From: Alkalihalobacterium sp048323755
Lineage (GTDB): Bacteria > Bacillota > Bacilli > Bacillales > Bacillaceae_F
Length of the DNA stretch: 64,000 nucleotides
Assembly (NCBI RefSeq): GCF_048323755.1
Contig: NZ_JBLWFS010000008.1
Span: 62,001 to 126,000 of the forward strand
Reading direction: 5' to 3'
Numbering within the stretch: position 1 is the first letter of the stretch; each line of letters opens with the position of its first letter. The position numbers and the translations under genes are program-made. The notes under the pieces were generated by a model that was not told where the DNA came from, searched no databases, and saw only the letters and a program-made list of their open reading frames with translations. Below, piece by piece: positions 1 to 8,310 of the stretch.

Positions 1-2
1 CC

Positions 3-284
3 GGGCATGAAGAATCACCAGGAGAAACGATTGAAATTGATGGAAAGGTAGTGAAAGAATATTTCGGTTCTGCTTCTGAATTCCAAAAAGGAGAAAAGAA
101 GAACGTAGAAGGTAAAAAAATGTACGTGGAGCATAAGGGTTCCTTACAAGATACGTTAACTGAAATGGAGCAAGATCTGCAATCTTCTATCTCATACGCT
201 GGCGGAACTACGCTAGATTCCATTCGCCACGTAGATTATGTCATTGTGAAAAACTCTATTTTTAATGGGGATAAGGTATATTAA
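3..284 (+). CDS. guaC: GMP reductase, C-terminal part (cut by window edge)
   Basis: The frame is open from base 3 to the TAA at 282-284, so this is the 3' end of a gene that starts outside the window. GMP reductase converts GMP to IMP with NADPH in the cytosol, for purine salvage. The visible 93 residues contain the family's C-terminal signature: GHEESPGE, then EYFGSASEFQKG, and the closing SSISYAGG and VDYVIVKNSIFNGD segments typical of the short Bacillus GuaC (about 326 residues). A GTG at base 51 is internal and not the start. A strong terminator follows 40 bases after the stop, so this is the last gene of its transcript. Confidence 0.93.
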   Translation, partial: GHEESPGETIEIDGKVVKEYFGSASEFQKGEKKNVEGKKMYVEHKGSLQDTLTEMEQDLQSSISYAGGTTLDSIRHVDYVIVKNSIFNGDKVY

Positions 285-324
285 GGTTTTACCAAAGAAA
301 GCTTCTTTTATAGGGAAAATGAAA

Positions 325-362
325 AGACCATCAAATTAACAACAATTTGATGGTCTTTTTTT
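325..362 (+). terminator. Rho-independent terminator after guaC
   Basis: Inverted repeat AAGACCATCAAATT / AATTTGATGGTCTT with a 6-base loop, followed by an uninterrupted T tract. It also ends close to the stop codon of the convergent minus-strand gene, so it may serve both. Confidence 0.9.
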
Positions 363-363
363 A

Positions 364-597
364 TTACGTCGTTTGGTTTTGCTGGATAATGATTGAACTA
401 AAATATTTTCTCGCATCAGCGGTTAAGATGTGCAGTCTTTCGATTGGACTTTTATGACCGGATGGATCCGGCCTTTTTAACTCAAACTCGACAAATGCCC
501 CGCTTAAGTTTTCCGTTACCCCTTTAATTGCATAACCTTGTTCTAGTAAAAAATCAATTTTCTCTCTTTCAGCAATAAATTGTTGATATTCGGCCAT
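364..597 (-). CDS. Small hypothetical protein, 77 residues
   Basis: I do not recognise a family. The ATG at 595-597 follows a good ribosome site (GAAAGGAGACGACC), and it stands alone between guaC and the pyrimidine cluster. The product is soluble and mixed-charge, with no signal peptide or membrane segment. It begins with a predicted helix (MAEYQQFIAEREKIDFLLEQ), then short strand-like stretches (AFVEFELKRPD, IERLHILTAD). Coding character and ribosome site make it likely to be real; the function is unknown. It shares the 3' terminator of guaC on the opposite strand. Confidence 0.65.
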   Translation of the reverse strand: MAEYQQFIAEREKIDFLLEQGYAIKGVTENLSGAFVEFELKRPDPSGHKSPIERLHILTADARKYFSSIIIQQNQTT

Positions 598-643
598 GGT
601 CGTCTCCTTTCTTTCTTTCTTTCTTTACTACTCTTTCAAACTT

Positions 644-2104
644 TTATGGTGCAACTTTTTTTACTTCTTCGTTTCCTTCACTAATTTCCCAATCTCGACC
701 TACTGTAATGCCTAAATATTTCTCATCACTTGGGTCTTCAATCTCTGCTTGTTTGTACTTCACAAACCACCAGTACTTCGCAAGGAAATAATAGGATACT
801 AACCCAACAGCAAATCCAACAATAAACGAGTAGTTGGCTAAAAAGTAAGCTGCAGTCCCTCCCAAGATCCAGGCAATGTAACCAGCCGCATTAAAACCTC
901 CTGCGTAACTATATTGGCCATCTTCCTTATATAAGTCAGGGACATTCACGCGACGTTTACGAAGAAGATAATAATCAGCTACTAAAATACCTACGATCGC
1001 CGACAATATTCCACCGACAATAAGTAAGGCTGGAATGATAATGCCAAACAAACTCCAAGGCTGTACTAAAGAGCCAATCACCCCTGCAGCTACTACACCT
1101 GCCCAAAACGGAACTCTTGGTCCTCCAACATTAGAAAAAATAGTCGCAGCTGGAATTAAGTTAGCCGATATATTTGTCGACCATTGTGCAAACACAATCA
1201 TAAGCAATAGTACACCTAATACCAATCCACTTGCTGCTTGTTGAAGGGCAACGACTGGGTCATAGTTAGCAACGGCAATATAAGACACCGCTCCGATAAC
1301 AACCATGAACGTCTGCACGATCGGTAATGCAATTAAGCTACCTGCAATTTGCGATTTATTACGTTTAAACCAATTTCTTTCAAGTTTCGGTCCTTTTATA
1401 AAACGAGAAATCGACGGCATATCTGCAGCAAGTGTACCCCAGAAGCCCATGTTACTCATAATAACAATCATAAATGCAGTAATAGCTGCTCCTCCTGTTA
1501 CTGGACTTTCCACCCAAGCCCACACATTACGGCCTTCTGCTAACGCTTGATCCGATAACGTTAAATACATCCAACCTGAAATAATAATAATAATCGGTGC
1601 GGCTAAGTCAGCAAAACGCTCAACAGCTTTAATACCTAAAGCAGTATTAATCACTTGGAGTGTTGCAAAGATCAAGAAACAGACGAACCAATTATCAAAG
1701 CCAAATAAAACGAATAGGATTCCATTCATCGCGGTTGAACCGAAATACGTATTAATCCCAAACCAACACGCTGCAACAAAACCACGTATCATAGATGGTA
1801 TATGAGTACCGATTGTACCAAATGGAGCCCTCATATAAACAGGGAACGATAATCCATGTTCCACCCCAATGTCACCCGTCAATGTCATACATAGACCAAT
1901 CGCTATACTTCCAATAATCGTTGCTAGAACTACCCAACCTAGCGAGAGACTTTGCACACCTGAACCACCAATGGCAAAGGCTGCAAGAACAACAGCCATT
2001 CCAACCCAAATGAACGCGAACCCAACCGATCCAATCTTCTTTCCACTATGTGGAATTGGTAACAAATCTGGAGACTTTAGATGACTTTGCTTTTCCTTCA
2101 TCAT
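644..2104 (-). CDS. NCS1-family nucleobase/hydantoin/allantoin permease
   Basis: A 486-residue membrane protein with about 12 hydrophobic segments, the usual length for the nucleobase:cation symporter-1 family (Mhp1, PucI). Family features seen are the N-terminal cytosolic PHSGKKIG region, IWVGMAVVLAAFAIGG in helix 1, FPVYMRAPFG, and the soluble C-terminal tail. It should import a pyrimidine or hydantoin-like substrate with Na+ or H+. It is last in the pyrimidine-degradation cluster, 150 bases after the dihydropyrimidinase gene, which points to uracil, thymine or a dihydropyrimidine or hydantoin as substrate. The substrate cannot be decided from sequence. Two ATGs are adjacent, after AGGTAGGGTGAT; either could be the start. 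Confidence 0.87.
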   Translation of the reverse strand: MMKEKQSHLKSPDLLPIPHSGKKIGSVGFAFIWVGMAVVLAAFAIGGSGVQSLSLGWVVLATIIGSIAIGLCMTLTGDIGVEHGLSFPVYMRAPFGTIGTHIPSMIRGFVAACWFGINTYFGSTAMNGILFVLFGFDNWFVCFLIFATLQVINTALGIKAVERFADLAAPIIIIISGWMYLTLSDQALAEGRNVWAWVESPVTGGAAITAFMIVIMSNMGFWGTLAADMPSISRFIKGPKLERNWFKRNKSQIAGSLIALPIVQTFMVVIGAVSYIAVANYDPVVALQQAASGLVLGVLLLMIVFAQWSTNISANLIPAATIFSNVGGPRVPFWAGVVAAGVIGSLVQPWSLFGIIIPALLIVGGILSAIVGILVADYYLLRKRRVNVPDLYKEDGQYSYAGGFNAAGYIAWILGGTAAYFLANYSFIVGFAVGLVSYYFLAKYWWFVKYKQAEIEDPSDEKYLGITVGRDWEISEGNEEVKKVAP

Positions 2105-2185
2105 ATCACCCTACCTCTTATTATTTTCTAAATATTCAGTTAAATAATGACAGATCGACGTTGGGCCTCTTACCGTGTTTATTAG

Positions 2186-2226
2186 AGCAATTGCTCGACC
2201 GAAGAACTCTTGGTCAAGCAATTGTT
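2186..2226 (-). terminator. Hairpin between dihydropyrimidinase and permease genes
   Basis: Imperfect 15-base inverted repeat (AGCAATTGCTCGACC / GGTCAAGCAATTGTT) in the 150-base gap before the permease. There is only a weak T tract, so it may be a partial terminator or a processing site that lowers permease expression. Confidence 0.45.
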
Positions 2227-2254
2227 ATTTGGGATAATGATTCGTAAGGATATA

Positions 2255-3670
2255 TTAATTACTCACCTTATCAGTTATATTTACAGCTGATGAATTATAT
2301 CTTGCTCTTTTTAAATACTGACCCTGCCCTGCTTTACCTACAAATTGCTTCTCACGAATAACAAACTCACCGCGAGATAAGACAGATACAGGTTCACCTG
2401 TTATTTTCATTCCTTCAAACGGGTTATAATCAACAGCCATATGATGCGTCTGGGCAGAGATCGTTCTCTCGACATTCGGGTCAAAGATGACAATATCAGC
2501 ATCTGCTCCAACAGCAATCGTCCCTTTTTGTGGATACAATCCAAACAGCTTCGCATTTCTAGTTGCTACAATATCAACAAATTGGTTTATGTTTATGCGG
2601 CCTTTTTTGACACCTTCAGAAAATAGAATACTGACGCGATCTTCTATAATAGGGCCGCCATTAGGGATTTTAGAAAAGTCTCCTTTTCCTAAATCTTTTT
2701 GACCGTTGAAGTCAAAAGAACATTGATCAGATCCTAATGTTTGAAGATCCCCGTTCTTTAAAGCATTCCATAAAACATCTTGATGCCACTTTTCTCGGAG
2801 CGGCGGTGACCATACGTATTTTGCTCCCTCAAAGTCTGGTTTTTCCAAATGCGTTTGATCAAGTACTAAGTACTGAGGACATGTTTCACCCCATACATCA
2901 TACCCTTTCCTTCTTGCTTCCGCGATCTTCTCAACGGCTTCGGCACACGAAACGTGAACAACGTATAATTGAGAGTTTGCCAACCCTGTTAATTGAGCAG
3001 CTCTTCCCGTCGCTTCTCCTTCCACTTCTGGCGGACGTGTTAATGCATGATAGATTGGATCCGTATTTCCTTGTTCTAGCGCTTCGTTTACTAGATATTC
3101 AATAACATCACCATTTTCAGCATGAACCATGACTAGCCCGCCAAGTTCTTTTGCCGCAAGTAATGTCCGGAATAACGTACCATCATCCGCTTGGAATACA
3201 TTTTTATAAGCCATAAACACTTTAAATGAAGTGATTCCTTCTTCATCCATAACGACTGGGAGCTCATCTAAAACATCATCATTAATTTCACCAATCATCA
3301 GGTGAAAGCTATAATCGATAACAGCTTTATCCTTGGATTTTGCATGCCATGTTTGAATCGCATTTTTCATTGACTCGCCTTTATTGGTTAAGCAAAAGTC
3401 AATGACCGTTGTCGTACCGCCGAATGCTGCAGCCATTGTTCCTGTTTCAAAATCATCCTTAGAAACCGTTCCGCCAAACGGCATTTCAAGATGGGTATGA
3501 GGGTCAATGCCACCAGGAAAAACATAAGAACCTTTTGCATCAATAACTTCTGCGCCACCTACTGGAAAATCTTGACCAATTGCAGCGATCTTTCCATTTT
3601 CAATAAGTAAGTCAGCTTGATACGTATCTGCAGCTGTTACAATGATTCCATTTTTAATAATTTTCTTCAT
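2255..3670 (-). CDS. hydA: Dihydropyrimidinase (D-hydantoinase family)
   Basis: Hydrolyses 5,6-dihydrouracil or dihydrothymine to N-carbamoyl-beta-amino acids, the second step of reductive pyrimidine degradation. At 471 residues it has the family length. All metal ligands of the binuclear amidohydrolase site are visible: H58 and H60 (DPHTHLEMPFGG), the carboxylated lysine K150 (SFKVFMAYK), H183 (MVHAENGD), H239 (VVHVSCAEA) and D315 (GSDQCSFD). A GGGGGA ribosome site precedes the ATG. It lies 21 bases after preA in the same transcript, so it receives the product of PreAT. Some homologues act as hydantoinases, but the neighbours argue for the pyrimidine role. Confidence 0.95.
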   Translation of the reverse strand: MKKIIKNGIIVTAADTYQADLLIENGKIAAIGQDFPVGGAEVIDAKGSYVFPGGIDPHTHLEMPFGGTVSKDDFETGTMAAAFGGTTTVIDFCLTNKGESMKNAIQTWHAKSKDKAVIDYSFHLMIGEINDDVLDELPVVMDEEGITSFKVFMAYKNVFQADDGTLFRTLLAAKELGGLVMVHAENGDVIEYLVNEALEQGNTDPIYHALTRPPEVEGEATGRAAQLTGLANSQLYVVHVSCAEAVEKIAEARRKGYDVWGETCPQYLVLDQTHLEKPDFEGAKYVWSPPLREKWHQDVLWNALKNGDLQTLGSDQCSFDFNGQKDLGKGDFSKIPNGGPIIEDRVSILFSEGVKKGRININQFVDIVATRNAKLFGLYPQKGTIAVGADADIVIFDPNVERTISAQTHHMAVDYNPFEGMKITGEPVSVLSRGEFVIREKQFVGKAGQGQYLKRARYNSSAVNITDKVSN

Positions 3671-3691
3671 TCGTTTTCCCCCTAATTCTCA

Positions 3692-4984
3692 TTACTTAAT
3701 ACTATCTACTTCACAACTTTGAACTGAGCCAATCGCAGCCTGTCGTTCGTTCCACGTCATCGGTGGATGTTCACTCCTTAATTCAACCATGTCAATTGCT
3801 CCATCTACTGGACAAACGATCGAACACAAGTTACAGCCAACACAATCTTCTTCACGAACTTGTAAAAAGTCATTCCCATGGCCGTCCTTTAACATATCGA
3901 TACATTGATGGGATGTATCCTCACAAGCAATATGACATTTATTACAATTAATACAAACATCATTATTGATTTTGGCAACTACTTTATAATTGAGATCAAG
4001 GTTACCCCAATCTGAATACCGCTCTACTGACTTTCCGATAATTCCATCTAAGGAAGCGATTCCTCTTTCATCTAGATAATTGGATAGACCTTCAATCATA
4101 TCTTCGACGATACGGAACCCGTGGTGCATCGCTGCTGTACAAATTTGAACACCTGTTGCACCCATCAGTAAAAATTCAACCGTATCTCTCCAATTCGAGA
4201 TGCCACCAATCCCTGAAATTGGAACGTTAATACGAGGGTTGCGTGCACATTCAGCGACCATGTTAAGTGCGATTGGTTTGACTGCAGGTCCACAATATCC
4301 ACCATGAGCACCCTTACCTGCTACATGTGGTATCGTATTCCAACTATCAATATCGACACCAGCCAGACTGTTGATCGTATTAATCATACTAATTGCATCC
4401 GCTCCGCCTTGTACGGCTGATTCAGCTGTAACTGTGATATCCGTAATATTCGGTGTCAGCTTTACAATGACAGGTGTTTGTGCGACTTCTTTCACCCAGT
4501 AGGTCTGCTTTTCGACTAGTTCAGGAACTTGACCTGAAGCGGCACCCATTCCCCGCTCAGCCATTCCGTGTGGACAGCCAAAGTTAAGCTCCAGTCCATC
4601 AACACCAACATCCTCCACTCGTTTTACGATCTCATGCCACTTTTCTTGCTTCGGTTCAACCATTAATGATGCAATGATCGCGTGATTAGGAAATCTCTTT
4701 TTCGTTTCATAGATTTCTTTTAAATTAACTTCAAGCGGGCGGTCTGTAATCAGCTCGATATTATTGAACCCCGCAACCTTTTGGCCATTAAAACTGACAG
4801 CGGCAAAGCGCGAGGAAACGTTTAAGATAGGATCACCTAACGTTTTCCAAACCGCTCCGCCCCACCCCGCTTCAAATGCTCGTTGAACTTGGTAGCCTGA
4901 ATTGGTCGGAGGAGCTGAAGCAAGCCAAAATGGATTCGGCGACTTTATTCCTGCAAGATCTATTCGTAAATCAGCCATAGACAA
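3692..4984 (-). CDS. preA: NAD-dependent dihydropyrimidine dehydrogenase, FMN/Fe-S subunit PreA
   Basis: Reduces uracil and thymine to the dihydro forms together with PreT. Residues 1-300 are a dihydroorotate-dehydrogenase-like FMN barrel (SAPPTNSG, FGCPHG 135-140, KLTPNITDI, GIGGI). Residues 340-395 carry two ferredoxin-type 4Fe-4S motifs: C344, C347, C350, C354 and C381, C384, C387, C391. The active-site loop reads ERGMGAASGQ, with Ser150 where I recall animal dihydropyrimidine dehydrogenase has its catalytic Cys. The start is a TTG after GGAGG, or the ATG two codons later. It lies 17 bases after preT in one operon. Confidence 0.95.
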   Translation of the reverse strand: MSMADLRIDLAGIKSPNPFWLASAPPTNSGYQVQRAFEAGWGGAVWKTLGDPILNVSSRFAAVSFNGQKVAGFNNIELITDRPLEVNLKEIYETKKRFPNHAIIASLMVEPKQEKWHEIVKRVEDVGVDGLELNFGCPHGMAERGMGAASGQVPELVEKQTYWVKEVAQTPVIVKLTPNITDITVTAESAVQGGADAISMINTINSLAGVDIDSWNTIPHVAGKGAHGGYCGPAVKPIALNMVAECARNPRINVPISGIGGISNWRDTVEFLLMGATGVQICTAAMHHGFRIVEDMIEGLSNYLDERGIASLDGIIGKSVERYSDWGNLDLNYKVVAKINNDVCINCNKCHIACEDTSHQCIDMLKDGHGNDFLQVREEDCVGCNLCSIVCPVDGAIDMVELRSEHPPMTWNERQAAIGSVQSCEVDSIK

Positions 4985-5001
4985 ATCAACCTCCTCTTTT
5001 T

Positions 5002-6372
5002 TTATGCAGTTTCTGTTACTTGCTTAAATAATTGCTTATGGATCGCGTATGCTGTTTCTTTTCCTTGTTGAGCAGCCGATACTACCATCGCTTCTCCTTG
5101 TCCTTTACCAAAAATGACATCTCCACAGGCATAGACCTTTTCGTTAGACGTTTGGAACGTCCCCTCATCGATTTTAACGACACCGCCATCATGGTCTAAA
5201 CCGAACTCCTCAATCAATTGAACGTATCTAGATTGACCAATCGCTTTAATAACAGCGTCTACTTGTAAAATAAACTCAGATCCTTCCACAGGTACAGGTC
5301 GTCTACGTCCACCTTCATCAGGCTCACCTAATTCCATCTTGATACATTCAATCGCAGTGACCTTGCCATTGTCATCGCCAATTATTCGTTTCGGGGCAGT
5401 TAACCATCGGAATTCAACACCATCTTGTTTAGCAAACTCGTACTCGAAATCATAAGCTGTCATCTCAGCTTCCGTTCGACGATAAAGAATTTTTACATTC
5501 TCAGCTCCAAGACGAACCGAACATGTCGCACCGTCAATCGCTGTATTTCCTGCTCCAATGACGACCGCACGTTTTCCTAAGAGATGATCAGAAACTTTAT
5601 CTTTCGTTTCTTTAACGAATTCAATGGCATCGTGTACACCGTCTAAATCTTCACCGTCAATCCCTAGTTGTGGAACACTCGACATTCCGATTGCAAGAAT
5701 AACAGCATCGTAGTTTTCCGTAAGCTCCTTAACTGAAACATCTGTACCGACTCGTGTATTCGTACGTATTTCGACGTCCAAGCTTTTCACTTGATCAACT
5801 TCCCAGAATGAAATAGCCTGAGGTAAGCGGAATGAAACGATACCGTACGTATTTAATCCACCCGCTTCTTTTTCCGCTTCAAAGATTGTCACTTGATACC
5901 CTAATAGTGCAAGTTCACGAGCAGCCGACAAACCGGCAGGCCCTCCGCCAACAATCGCAACTTTCTTTCCGTTTTTCTGACCGGCTTTGAATAATACTTG
6001 CTCATTTTTGATTGCCCAGTCTGTTGCAAATCGCTGTAAGTTTCCAATCATGATAGGTTTAGTAGAATGATTGAGAACACAAGCACCTTCACACAATTCC
6101 TCTGTTGGACAGACTCGCGCACAGCTTGCACCTATCGGGTTTGACGTCATGATTGTTTTTGCAGAACCTTTTAAATTTCCAGATGCGATTTTTTTAATAA
6201 ATGTTGGGATGTCAATTCCAGTCGGGCAAGCGGTAATACAGGGTGCATCGTAACAATACAAACAGCGGTTCGCTTCTTCAATGGCTTCTTGATTAGACAA
6301 GCCTGGGTGGACTTCTTCAAAGTTTTTCTTTAAATCAACTAATGATATATTCATAGAGTTTTTCGGGTTCAA
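5002..6372 (-). CDS. preT: NAD-dependent dihydropyrimidine dehydrogenase, flavin subunit PreT
   Basis: Electron-input partner of PreA, resembling the glutamate synthase small subunit. The N-terminal 100 residues hold two cysteine clusters (CLYCYDAPCITACPTG and CARVCPTEELCEGAC) for 4Fe-4S centres. Next comes an FAD-binding Rossmann motif (VAIVGGGPAGLSAAREL), then an NAD(P) fold (AVVIGAGNTAIDGAT), and the C-terminal flavin motif (VYACGDVIFGKGQGE). The frame is open to 6393, but the ribosome site AAGGAGG sits inside that extension, 8 bases before the TTG at 6370-6372, so I take that start (456 residues). A second 24-base motif copy lies just upstream. Confidence 0.94.
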   Translation of the reverse strand: MNPKNSMNISLVDLKKNFEEVHPGLSNQEAIEEANRCLYCYDAPCITACPTGIDIPTFIKKIASGNLKGSAKTIMTSNPIGASCARVCPTEELCEGACVLNHSTKPIMIGNLQRFATDWAIKNEQVLFKAGQKNGKKVAIVGGGPAGLSAARELALLGYQVTIFEAEKEAGGLNTYGIVSFRLPQAISFWEVDQVKSLDVEIRTNTRVGTDVSVKELTENYDAVILAIGMSSVPQLGIDGEDLDGVHDAIEFVKETKDKVSDHLLGKRAVVIGAGNTAIDGATCSVRLGAENVKILYRRTEAEMTAYDFEYEFAKQDGVEFRWLTAPKRIIGDDNGKVTAIECIKMELGEPDEGGRRRPVPVEGSEFILQVDAVIKAIGQSRYVQLIEEFGLDHDGGVVKIDEGTFQTSNEKVYACGDVIFGKGQGEAMVVSAAQQGKETAYAIHKQLFKQVTETA

Positions 6373-6383
6373 TACAAATGCCT

Positions 6384-6407
6384 CCTTTATCAAATAAAGT
6401 AAAACTT
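6384..6407 (-). promoter_or_regulatory. Repeated 24-base motif before preT
   Basis: On the minus strand this reads AAGTTTTACTTTAT followed by TTGATAAAGG. A copy with 21 of 24 matches lies at 7541-7564, before the beta-ureidopropionase gene. Both are preceded by TTGAAA or TTGAAT at 16-17 bases, so TTTACT could be the -10 box, with a shared initially transcribed region or operator. Confidence 0.5.
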
Positions 6408-6510
6408 TTCATTAGGGGCTTTTCAACGATCTAACTGCTTTATTCTAGAGCTTTGGTCGTAATTTTTTTATCGATCTATTACATTTTGAAAATAGAGGAT
6501 GACTTTAGGT

Positions 6511-6597
6511 AAAGTGTCAGGCAACCACCGCTTAACCGTTAGAACTATGCATACACGCAGCTCTATTCTTGTGTAACCGGCGGAGTGAAGACACTTT
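6511..6597 (-). terminator. Extended imperfect hairpin between beta-ureidopropionase and preT genes
   Basis: AAAGTGTC (6511) pairs with GACACTTT (6590), and inner CCGC/GCGG and ACAC/TGTGT segments can stack inside. It sits 27 bases after the upstream stop codon with only a weak T tract. It may be a terminator, a partial terminator or a structured leader. Confidence 0.45.
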
Positions 6598-6623
6598 TGA
6601 GTCACCCTCCTATCATTTTGTTA

Positions 6624-7514
6624 TTATGGTAATAATGAAGTCATTTCTTCATATGTTTCCGGACGGCGGTCACGGTAGAATTGCCACGTATCTCTTACTT
6701 CACGGATCATTTTTTTATTCATTTCACCAATAATTACTTCGTCTTTATCACGACTTCCGATGGACACGAAGCTCCCTCGTGGATCCACTAAATACGACTG
6801 ACCATAGAACTCACCCATGTTCCACGGGGCTTCTACTCCTACACGATTAATCGCTCCAACGTAAAATCCGTTAGCTACAGCATGAGCTGGTTGCTCTAGC
6901 TTCCAGAGATATTCAGACAAACCAGCAACAGTTGCCGATGGATTAAAGATGATTTCCGCACCGTTTAACCCTAGTAATCTAGCACCCTCAGGGAAATGAC
7001 GGTCATAACAAATGTAGACCCCTACTTTTGCAAAAGCTGTATCAAAGACCGGATAACCTAGATTACCTGGCTTGAAGTAATACTTCTCCCAGAACCCGCA
7101 TCCTTCATCACCAACAGCGACTTGAGGAATATGTTGTTTACGGTACTTCCCTAAGTATGATCCGTCTGCGTCAATAACTGCAGCAGTGTTATAGTAAGTC
7201 GCAATTCCTTCACGTTCATATATTGGCAGAACAATGACGACACCTAATTCTTTAGCTAAATCTTGAAAACGTTTCGTTGTAGGACCATTCGGAATTTCTT
7301 CTGCAGCATCATACCATTTCGGATTTTGTTCCGAGCAGAAATAGGGGCCATAAAAAATTTCCTGTAAACAGATAATTTGAGCACCTTTATCTTTAGCCTC
7401 TCTAACTAACTTTATATGTTTTTCGATCGCCTTTTCTTTATGAACCTCTACGGGCTCATCTCCATGTACATCGTTAGAAGCTTGAATAAGTCCAATTTTT
7501 ACGTTATCTGACAT
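6624..7514 (-). CDS. Beta-ureidopropionase-type carbon-nitrogen hydrolase
   Basis: Nitrilase-superfamily enzyme expected to hydrolyse N-carbamoyl-beta-alanine to beta-alanine, CO2 and ammonia, the third step of the pathway. The catalytic triad is visible: E52 (CLQEIFYGPYF), K126 (GKYRKQHIP) and C169 (GVYICYDRHFPEG). The frame extends to an ATG at 7538, but AAGGAGG lies 7 bases before the ATG at 7512-7514, so I use that start (296 residues). N-carbamoylputrescine amidase is a close relative and an alternative; the adjacent preT, preA and hydA genes favour ureidopropionase. No beta-alanine aminotransferase gene is in the window. Confidence 0.9.
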   Translation of the reverse strand: MSDNVKIGLIQASNDVHGDEPVEVHKEKAIEKHIKLVREAKDKGAQIICLQEIFYGPYFCSEQNPKWYDAAEEIPNGPTTKRFQDLAKELGVVIVLPIYEREGIATYYNTAAVIDADGSYLGKYRKQHIPQVAVGDEGCGFWEKYYFKPGNLGYPVFDTAFAKVGVYICYDRHFPEGARLLGLNGAEIIFNPSATVAGLSEYLWKLEQPAHAVANGFYVGAINRVGVEAPWNMGEFYGQSYLVDPRGSFVSIGSRDKDEVIIGEMNKKMIREVRDTWQFYRDRRPETYEEMTSLLP

Positions 7515-7540
7515 TTCCATTCCTCCTTGATATATCAATA

Positions 7541-7564
7541 CATTTATAAGATAAAGTAAAACTT
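7541..7564 (-). promoter_or_regulatory. Repeated 24-base motif before beta-ureidopropionase gene
   Basis: Second copy of the motif at 6384-6407; the 14-base core ATAAAGTAAAACTT (plus strand) is identical in both. It lies 27 bases upstream of the chosen start codon. TTGAAT lies 16 bases before TTTACT on the minus strand. Confidence 0.5.
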
Positions 7565-8046
7565 AACTCCGAGGATATTCAATCATCCCACAAAGCTGAG
7601 TTAAACCAATCAACTTATTTCAGACACTTCTTACTAGCTTTATATTGAAAGTCGCTGTTCAACACAAATAAACTTTGTAAGCGTTTACATATTTTATTAG
7701 AACGGTAACGACTTTTCTACTACCTTTCTATGTATCCTTTTATCTACACGAAGGTATTATATAACTGAATATTTTGAAGTTTGAGTTAATTTTACATGCA
7801 CTTGTAGGCTAATACACTATACAAAGTGTTAAATCGTGTTATTCAATTATTTATCATATTGTAAAATATACTTTTCTTCCTACCCAAAAATTCATTTAGG
7901 AGACTGAGGTTACATCTATCACCCCTTCATACCTTTTAATAACTCTAGTTATACCATACGATACTTGCAAAAATTGTAGTATTTTCGGTGTAATGAAAAA
8001 TAGCTTGGCAGGTAATCTTTCATCTATAGTTAAAAGTTCCAATAGT
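7565..8046. other. Gene-free upstream region of the pyrimidine cluster
   Basis: AT-rich region between the minus-strand pyrimidine genes and the plus-strand Fbp-like gene. Apart from the cre site at 7676-7689 I see no gene, repeat or hairpin in it. A minus-strand frame at 7896-8171 runs antisense to the Fbp-like gene and is not convincing. Confidence 0.6.
7676..7689. promoter_or_regulatory. cre site (CcpA operator) upstream of pyrimidine cluster
   Basis: TGTAAGCGTTTACA matches the CcpA consensus TGWAARCGYTWNCW at every position. It lies about 110 bases upstream of the repeated motif. Position and sequence suggest carbon catabolite control of the pathway; the effect is inferred. Confidence 0.75.
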
Positions 8047-8075
8047 TTGACAATTTCAACATAGGGACTTACAAT
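8047..8075 (+). promoter_or_regulatory. Sigma-A promoter of the Fbp-like gene
   Basis: TTGACA (8047-8052), a 17-base spacer, then TACAAT (8070-8075): a near-consensus promoter whose start point would fall at about 8082, inside the cre site. Confidence 0.8.
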
Positions 8076-8080
8076 GAACC

Positions 8081-8094
8081 TGTAAGCGTTTACA
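8081..8094. promoter_or_regulatory. cre site on the start point of the Fbp-like gene
   Basis: TGTAAGCGTTTACA, the same 14 bases as the cre at 7676. It begins 6 bases after the -10 box, the usual place for CcpA repression. Confidence 0.8.
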
Positions 8095-8112
8095 AGTAAG
8101 GAGGCTAGAACA

Positions 8113-8289
8113 ATGTCCTTAATCACATCATACTCGAATGAGAAAGAACATCTAATCGATTCATTAATCAACTATCAACATTACAAAATGCCAGATGGCC
8201 GTCAGTTTTATGAAGCAACAGAGCAAGAATTAAAACTATTCCTACATTCTCAAAAAACTAATCAATATATACTTTGTGATGAAATATAA
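8113..8289 (+). CDS. Small Fbp-like protein, 58 residues
   Basis: Starts with ATG 8 bases after GGAGG and has a strong promoter and terminator. The product contains KEHLIDSLINYQHYKMPDGR and QFYEATEQELKLFL. This spacing (LI..L, Y+ ..DGRQ.YE.T..EL) resembles the Bacillus Fur-regulated basic protein family (FbpA), small proteins thought to help iron-sparing small RNAs. Here the signal upstream is a cre site; I did not find a clear Fur box. The product is not very basic, so a role different from classical Fbp is possible. Family assignment rests on a short motif. Confidence 0.7.
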   Translation: MSLITSYSNEKEHLIDSLINYQHYKMPDGRQFYEATEQELKLFLHSQKTNQYILCDEI

Positions 8290-8310
8290 CTTCTTGTTAA
8301 AGGCAAGAAA

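Noticed and set aside
7896..8171. Minus-strand open frame of 91 codons
   Set aside because: It runs antisense to the promoter and start of the Fbp-like gene, has no ribosome site and no recognisable protein; the plus-strand gene explains the region.
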